In this document: positions 57,787-64,000 of the stretch, piece after piece
How the letters are laid out: each line of letters begins with the position of its first letter
Position numbering within the stretch: position 1 is the first letter of the stretch
Assembly: GCF_000165425.1 (NCBI RefSeq)
Contig: NW_001799433.1
Span: 321,181 to 385,180, forward strand
Origin: Paramecium tetraurelia
Taxonomy: Eukaryota > Ciliophora > Oligohymenophorea > Peniculida > Parameciidae
Direction: 5' to 3'
DNA length: 64,000 nucleotides
Notes under the pieces: model-generated
The model's database searches: none
Told to the model about the DNA's origin: nothing
Seen by the model: the letters and a program-made list of their open reading frames with translations, nothing else
Made by a program: the position numbers and the translations under genes

Positions 57787-58315
57787 TCTTGAAAATTAAA
57801 TAGTGTTTTTAATAATCAAGGTATGATTATAACAAATATATTTTCATAATTAAATATGCAATAATCGAGAAAACAATAATTAATTACTAAAAGGATGAGT
57901 GAATATGATATCTTTGAAACGAAATGATGAAAGAGAAATTATTAAAGAATTACTTATTTAAAAGGGGGACAATATATCAAAATATGGTATTGTTTCATAA
58001 AATATTATATGATACATTATGTGAGGTTAACATAGAATTTTTGATGAATCAAATCCGAAAACATGAGTTTTGTAGAACAAGCATAAATTATTAATATCCA
58101 ATAAAATAAGAAATAAAAGGAATGTTTATTCTAGAATTGGAATTAAGTTTAGATAAAGGGATTGTAATAATAAAATTAGTAAATGCAAAATTTACTTAAA
58201 GATTATATATCAATTTATTTTAAATTCAATATAATAGATTAAATTAATAAAATAAAAAAAAATACCTAGATGCTTTCTAATTAGGTTTTAAATTATCATG
58301 ATTATGTATTATATA
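57787..58315. other. Intergenic, no gene seen
   Basis: About 530 AT-rich bp between the ARF-like start and the end of the surface-protein gene. Confidence 0.5.
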
Positions 58316-59128
58316 TCAATTAAATAAGATGATGATTAGTAATAGTTAAAATTCAAAATAATTTGAATATGAACATTACTAGCAATTATCTTATGTATAT
58401 ATGTAAGTATATAGTGTATTTTAGGTGCAATCTTATTGATTCAGCTAATTAGCACTATTTGCATTTTAACAGATCCCATCAGATAGTACACAGGGCTAAA
58501 TAACATTTCTCTGAGAACCTTCCCAAACAAATGTACAATCTTCTGGCGACGAGTTTTAGCAAGTGGCCCATGTGCATAGATTATTAACAATTTGACATAA
58601 ATTTGTATATTATTAACATTAATCTATAGATACATTTTCACAAAGCAAATTTTGGCATGACGAAATGTGATTGTTCCAATAACAAACATTTCCATAACCA
58701 ACGTTATCAAATCGTATATTAAATATTGAACTGTTACATTCACTTTCATCTAAATAACTATCACATTAAGTTAACTAACATATATTATTGATAGCTGTGC
58801 CACATCTATGAGATTATGAATAGCATTCTTGGTTTGTTGATCCTTTCAATTCTGTGCAATTATCCAATTCTACACATTGACCATCTTTTAAATAGCATCT
58901 ATCCAATTGTGAACACAAATATAGAACTGTCTATTCATTGAAGTAAGAACAGTTGTAATCAAGTACATCAATACATTCGAAATCCACATCAAGCTAACAA
59001 AATTAACTTGAGCTGCACATGGTTGGATCTGAAATTTATTGGCAATTACATAAAGTAGAATATTGGATAGATATATCCCAATTAGCCAATGTAAATTAAA
59101 AAGGAATAAAAATTAGATAAATTATCAT
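58316..59128 (-). CDS. Cysteine-rich surface protein with GPI-like tail
   Basis: 270 residues, single exon. A signal peptide (MIIYLIFIPFQFTLA) is followed by ~230 residues with over 25 cysteines in short periodic units (LDNCTELKGSTNQECYSQ, NICQLTQCDSYLDESEC). This resembles a shortened version of the cysteine-periodic immobilisation antigens of Paramecium. It ends in YFEFQLLLIIILFN, hydrophobic with no charged residue after it, as in GPI-anchor signals. Several Asn-x-Ser/Thr sites are present. True i-antigens are ten times larger, so this is a mini-antigen-like or unrelated surface protein. The frame is unbroken and its length is an exact multiple of 3. Confidence 0.85.
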
Positions 59129-59616
59129 TATTTGTATTTTTCACTAATTTTGTGACATATAAATATATGATTCAATTTATAATTATTTTCTAAAAATATT
59201 GGGATGATTTATAGAAAGAAATTATAGTAATATTATCCAATTATTTCTTACCCTTTAATCAACCAAAATTTTGTTATATTTAACAGACTATTAAAAATTT
59301 CAATTTAAAGGACTTATTGAAAATTCTAAAAAACTATAGTTTCAGTGTTCTAGATCAAATTCAAAGTAACTTATGTCTAACTCCTACGTTCTCTACTGAA
59401 TAAATAAATGACTTTAATATAGAAATTTCCTCAAATTTATTTTGGTAATTCTCATAAATTTGATTGATCATAAATATCTAATCTTGAAAGTTTAGGTACA
59501 ATTATCATCTCAATACTAAAAATAAATCTAACTTATAAATAACATAATTTGAACTATTGAAATTTGATAACTGAATAAATAGATTTATAAAAAATTTAAA
59601 CATATTCATAAATTGA
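59129..59616. other. Intergenic, no gene seen
   Basis: About 490 AT-rich bp; nothing recognised. Confidence 0.5.
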
Positions 59617-60783
59617 TCAAATGAAAAAACAAACTAAAATCAATGTTCCAACAATCAAAATATTAGCATTCAATGGACATCCATCTAATTAAGGTAGGTC
59701 ATAATTATTAACATTCTATGATTAATCACAATTGATGCATTCATTAGTCTCTTTATCTTTAACACATCCTATCTCTGGAGTAATTCCTATAGTTGATGTC
59801 TAAGCTAGTTCTAATAATCGAGATTATTCATGTAATATTCTTGATCCTGCTATTGAAGATACCATAGCCTTTGCTGATATTGTTATAGGTGTCCATGCAA
59901 TCTCGATATTAATCAAATACATGGCATATCCTTTTTAGGATATTACTTATTCTTTAATATCTGCTTTTTTGAACAGCTTATCTCCTGTGAAATATATTTC
60001 CGGATTGATCAAGTAATAGTTTTCTGTTCCTTACTTAGTTAGAGTATGTTTAAGCCATATCTGATCATTTAAATATAAGTCAGGTTTGTCAATTGTGGAT
60101 TCACACATTTAATCAGGACAGAATTAAAGTGAACTTGTAACTGATGTTGTACATTCCGATTAGCAAGGAAGATTTTAAGATGAACTCAAACTTCCAAAGG
60201 TTGTATCCCTTTTTCCAGTTGATGTTCTCTCTATCCCAACAAAGAAGTCGAAAAAGATAACTCTTTGTAAATTACTTTCAATGTTAAAATTCAAGCTAAA
60301 ATAACCATTGAAAAAGTAGCTGGTTCCATCTTCTGATAATTAGAGTTCTTTTACAAAGTCTTTGCTTGGAATGCTGAATTAATATGCTCTTACACTTAAA
60401 TTATCATTGATGTAATTGATAGTGTAAGAGGATAAATCTTACGTATCATAGTTCTTATTAGGATATTTATATAGGTTAAGTGATAGACATGAAGCAGCAT
60501 TCTCTCCTTCTGTAATCCCTTTATTTGCAGCATCTGCGAACTAGGGATCAGTATAATGTATTGTTATATTCAAATCAAGAGTGTCATTAATATAGTCAAT
60601 TGTCCCTTTGAATGGGTTTGTTTGAGTGTCTCCTAATTTTTTCATAAAAGTAAGGCAGCTCTCGGAAACACATTTATTATTTATTAAGTTACATCCATTT
60701 GAACATTTTCCATTAATAAGTTCACATAATGCATTAATTGGGTTCGAAAGATAAAGCAAGGCAAATAAGAAGAGCATTTGCAT
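59617..60783 (-). CDS. Secreted or membrane-anchored protein of unknown family
   Basis: 388 residues, single exon. A signal peptide (MQMLFLFALLYLSNPINA) leads to a small cysteine-rich start (CELINGKCSNGCNLINNKC). A long beta-rich extracellular region then holds few cysteines and many Asn-x-Thr sites (VIFFDFFVGIERTSTGKR is typical). Near the end CVKDKETNECINCDQ is followed by a terminal helix NILIVGTLILVCFFI, which is either a GPI signal or a transmembrane anchor with no cytosolic tail. No family is recognised. It sits next to another secreted Cys-rich gene, but the two are not similar. Confidence 0.8.
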
Positions 60784-61149
60784 ATTTAAATTATTTTTTA
60801 ATAGTTTTCTCAACTGTTCATTGAAAAATTGTCCTTTTTATTCTATTTGGTTAAGGATTTAGCAATTAAATTGCAAAATCAAGTTTAATGGAAAAATTTA
60901 TTAAAGTCATTTAATTCTATCTGTCATAATGAATTGGAATATATTCATATTTACATTTTAATTAATTTATTTATAGAGAATTTTAACGAAATTAAAAAGT
61001 TATCGATCTTAATGTTGACATTCACCATTTAATTCGATAATAAAGATTTTATAGCAATAAATCAATTAAAAATTCAATATATAAGGGAATATTTATGTTA
61101 AGCATTTTGAATTAACAAAATTATTCTTCAATTAAATTTTATTTACTTT
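60784..61149. other. Divergent intergenic region
   Basis: 366 AT-rich bp between the starts of a minus-strand secreted protein and a plus-strand coiled-coil protein. Both promoters should lie here. Confidence 0.5.
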
Positions 61150-61876
61150 ATGTCCCATTAATTAGGTGTAATATAAGAAACATATCAAGATGACTTATAA
61201 GAATTGATTTTGAAGCTGTAAACTTAAAACCAACTTATCGATAAGAGGGGACCAGTTTTAAGAAAGAGATAAGATCTTCTTTTGGGAGCTCTTAAAGATT
61301 GTCGAGAGGGAGAATTGAAATTATGCGATTCGAAAATATCATGCAGCACTGCTTTGTTTACATCAATGTATGATGATACAGATCAAATCCAGAAGCTGTA
61401 GGATGAGTTGGCTCAAAAGGATTAGTAAATTTAGGAATTAAAGGATTAAGTAGAGACACTATAGCAAAAAATTCACAGAATATAAATGTGCAATGATGAG
61501 ATGCAATTCGAATTACAGAAATAACATTAGTAATAATAAGCATTTTAAAGGGGAAGCAAATTAAGTTAATCTAGTATAATATATATGACTATTCTTAGTG
61601 ATTGTCCCTCCCTTAATATCTTCGACTGAAAAAGCACAAGCCACTATCAACAAATTCGTATAACCAATGTCAACAAATTCATTTAAATCAACTGATAGCA
61701 ACGGACCTAATTCAAAAGAAGATATGAGAAAAATGATAAGAAGGATATCATAATAAGCATCAGCTTCAGCTTACATATTAGCTGCCAAAGGAGACTATAC
61801 GACCTTGGCTGCCGCTTAAGAAGAAATATAAAGTTAGAAAAGTGCAGGATCCTAAAAATCTCTGTCTAATAAATGA
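61150..61876 (+). CDS. Coiled-coil protein with Ser/Thr-rich tail
   Basis: 233 residues, one 25-nt intron (61574-61598). Residues ~1-140 are helical with strong heptads (LQDELAQKDQQIQELKDQ). The second half is Ser/Thr/Asn rich (SMIVPPLISSTEKAQATIN ... MRKMIRRISQQASASAY) with several basophilic kinase-like sites. No domain. It may be a cytoskeletal linker. Its stop lies 29 bp from the end of the convergent PH-kinase gene. Confidence 0.75.
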
Positions 61877-61905
61877 TTTAATAGTTTTTATACAAGATTA
61901 AAGAA

Positions 61906-63587
61906 TCACAATTATGAAGCTGAATGTTGTGAGTTACTGTTCTTCAGGGGTTATTCCGATTATAATTTTAATGTATGCATTACGGATAATGGTTCCTTCT
62001 AAAAGAATGTGCCAGAAAATTAACTACTACTTCTTTTGGCTGACAGTGACAGCTAATAATATTGCACTTCAGTTATTGAAGAATATTTCTTTAGATCATT
62101 AATTCTAGAATTCTTTTCATCCCCAATTTCAATTTGACTGTTGTATTTTGACTCAAGTTCAGCAAGATTTAATTGATGAATGACATTCTTTATCAATTAT
62201 TAGCTAGAATTCTATATTGCTTAGGTACTAAATTCACTATTTTAATCAACAAAAGGATGCTGTAATGCTTAGATAGCATTGATTCTATTCTTTCCATTTT
62301 TATTCAACATTTTTCTTAATAGATCCTAACATAGATTCAATAAAATACTAATGATTATTCTGTTATATAATTCCCATCCTAATGCAATTCTAAATTCATA
62401 TGACAGTGTCGATTTGATCTCAAAACTTCCTCAAAATTCTACCCTTGAAACAAACTTTGTCCCGTGAGTAATCTATAGAGTATACAGCCAGCAGAAAAGA
62501 TATCAACTCTACAATTGTACTTTTAACCATTTCTTGAACTTAATACTTCAGGGGCTACATAACCTGGTGTGCCACACTTTCGAAATAAATATCTTTTATA
62601 GATTTAGTTAAATACTTTTCTTGTAATTCTGAAGTAGCAAGACCAAAATCTACCAAAATCAACGAAGAATAATCGTTTTTTCTAGCAAACATTAAATTAT
62701 CAGGTTTTAAGTCTCGATGAATTATCTATTATTTATATATATTTATACTCTATGGGAATGGAGAATCTTTAAATTGGTGAGCAATTTCCACATTATCATT
62801 TTTATACTGTGAATTGGCAATCGTTTCTCAGGCAAGGTCTAATTTGTATTGATTTAAATTTACCTTTGCTTTTTCTAATTCTCCGGTCAAACTCAACCCC
62901 TCCAAATAAGAAGTTACTAAATAAAAGGTGCTGTCACCTGCATAGATTTCCTTCAAAACCAAGAAATTTTACTCATATTGTGATAATGTTTTTAGGATTT
63001 GAACTTCAGATTAAAATGCCTACTAATCTTCTAATTAATAAATACCATTCCATCGCCATGCTCTTAATTCTGCAAAAAAGACTTTTAGATTGCCTTAACT
63101 GCATAAACTCTTTTATCTAAAACATTTCTTGCACTGTACACCTTAAGACTTAGATAAATTTATATACTTTTGCTGAACTACCTTTACCGACCTAAAATAT
63201 GGGTTTAAATAAGTCTCCGATGCCCTCAAACATCACCTTTCCTGTGAGAATTTCTTTAAATCTTAAATTATTCAAACTTAAAAGTACTTTAAGAGGTCCT
63301 TTGCTTATGCGTGGAAAATTTTTTTTCCCGTTTAATAATCGATTTCAAAGTACTCCAATTCTTATCTATTCTTGTTTATCTCCCAGTTAATTTTTGTATC
63401 AAGATTGAGTGTAATCCTATATTTAGGATTGGGGCAATCTGGTGTCTAAAAATATTTTATGGCTTTTTACTGCTCCTATCGTTACTATGTCATCAAAAAC
63501 CGTAATGTGATAGGTTACATCCTTAAAAAAGTGCTTTCTAATTCCCTAAAATTTGAATCTTGCTTCTTTATAGTCAATTGAATCCAT
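61906..63587 (-). CDS. Protein kinase with N-terminal PH domain (paralogue of the gene at 20.8-22.4 kb)
   Basis: 495 residues; eight introns: 63476-63500, 63262-63287, 63142-63167, 63023-63045, 62839-62863, 62726-62748, 62593-62615 and 62326-62348 (23-26 nt). The PH domain (~10-100) opens FKFQGIRKHFFKDVTYHI and closes FHAQAKDLLKFKEIL. The kinase domain (~110-385) has VGKGSSAKVYSARN, YAVKAIQK, HRDLKPDNLMF, VDFGLAT and KCGTPGYVAPEVL. The tail (~110 residues) is Ser/Gln rich with a helix. Homology to kinase motifs fixed each splice, and the final length is an exact multiple of 3. Like its relative, it should sense phosphoinositides and phosphorylate unknown proteins. Confidence 0.9.
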
Positions 63588-64000
63588 AAATTATTAAGTA
63601 GTTTTAAAAAAATAATTGAATTGTTATTGGATATAACATTAAATATTTGGGCTTTGCCTCGTTTTTTTTACAAATTTATCTACTTAAAGCAAAAATATCA
63701 ACAAGATTAATTACAGCTTCAATTTAATGAAAAACTCACATTTATATTTAGTTCCACAGGTTTTGTCTTAACAACATTTATAATATCTAATAAGAAATTG
63801 GAAGCATTTAAAGAAAAGAGATGCTATTTTATTTATACAGTTAAGTTATTATATTTTATTCATGTTAAAATAAATCAGTTCATTAAATATAATTTAGATC
63901 TCTTTAATGATCTACATATTCAAACCTTGTGAACCAAATTAAACAAAAATAATAAATCATTGAAGTTTAGAGGATATTGTAGTCAACTTTTGGTTGTTTT
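63588..64000. other. Upstream region to window end, no gene seen
   Basis: About 410 AT-rich bp upstream of the PH-kinase start; nothing recognised before the edge. Confidence 0.5.

Noticed and set aside
1-64000. Standard code or TGA as Trp/Cys
   Set aside because: Conserved genes such as gamma-tubulin, PRP38, NAD synthetase and IFT38 contain many TAA/TAG codons at Gln-tolerant sites and end at TGA at the expected family length.
1-64000. Internal eliminated sequences (micronuclear DNA)
   Set aside because: Genes are continuous apart from 19-32-nt GT...AG introns. No TA-flanked insert interrupts a coding region, so this is macronuclear sequence.

Overview
The window is macronuclear DNA of a ciliate, almost certainly a Paramecium of the aurelia type. 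Conserved genes read through only when TAA and TAG are translated as Gln and TGA is the sole stop. They are interrupted by about 90 tiny GT...AG introns of 19-32 nt, nearly all starting GTA and ending TAG or AAG. Genes are packed on both strands, often 15-60 bp apart, in roughly 70-75 percent AT sequence. Tetrahymena is unlikely (longer introns) and Stentor is excluded by the code. No tRNA, rRNA, telomeric repeat, CRISPR array or transposon was seen.

All gene models were read by hand with the ciliate code, joining exons so that a known domain or a clearly coding frame continues. After intron removal, nearly every model has a length divisible by 3 between its ATG and its TGA.

Layout. 0-8 kb: zinc-finger gene, serine D-Ala-D-Ala carboxypeptidase-like (S11) gene, kinase-like gene lacking key residues, AT-hook protein, Kelch-BTB protein. 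8-10 kb: unusually long non-coding gap. 10-17 kb: coiled-coil protein, START lipid-binding protein, mitochondrial pyruvate carrier, Canopy-like ER protein, two Myb-repeat proteins. 17.6-30 kb: methylcrotonyl-CoA carboxylase alpha, PH-domain kinase, splicing factor PRP38, IFT38/CLUAP1, UBTD-like protein, AGC kinase, MORN protein, gamma-tubulin. 30-37 kb: large MORN protein with a Gln/Ser/Asn-rich tail, NAD synthetase, diacylglycerol kinase. 37-46 kb: kinase with a poly-Gln tail, leishmanolysin-like protease, SLC45-like transporter, casein kinase 2 alpha. 46-64 kb: a CaaX protein, a CAMK-like kinase, a damaged casein kinase 1, a Kazal-like secreted protein, a tesmin/LIN54 CXC protein, an atypical ARF-like GTPase, two secreted or surface proteins, and a second PH-domain kinase related to the one at 21 kb.

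Themes. Eight genes are protein kinases or kinase-like. Several serve the cytoskeleton and cilia (gamma-tubulin, IFT38, MORN proteins, possibly an NPHP4-like domain). Four carry signal peptides, two or three of them with GPI-like tails. The most unusual signals are (i) long Gln runs written only with TAA and TAG, and (ii) seven loci where an obviously coding frame is broken by an in-frame TGA or a single-base shift. The latter may be decaying whole-genome-duplication copies, assembly errors or, least likely, recoding.
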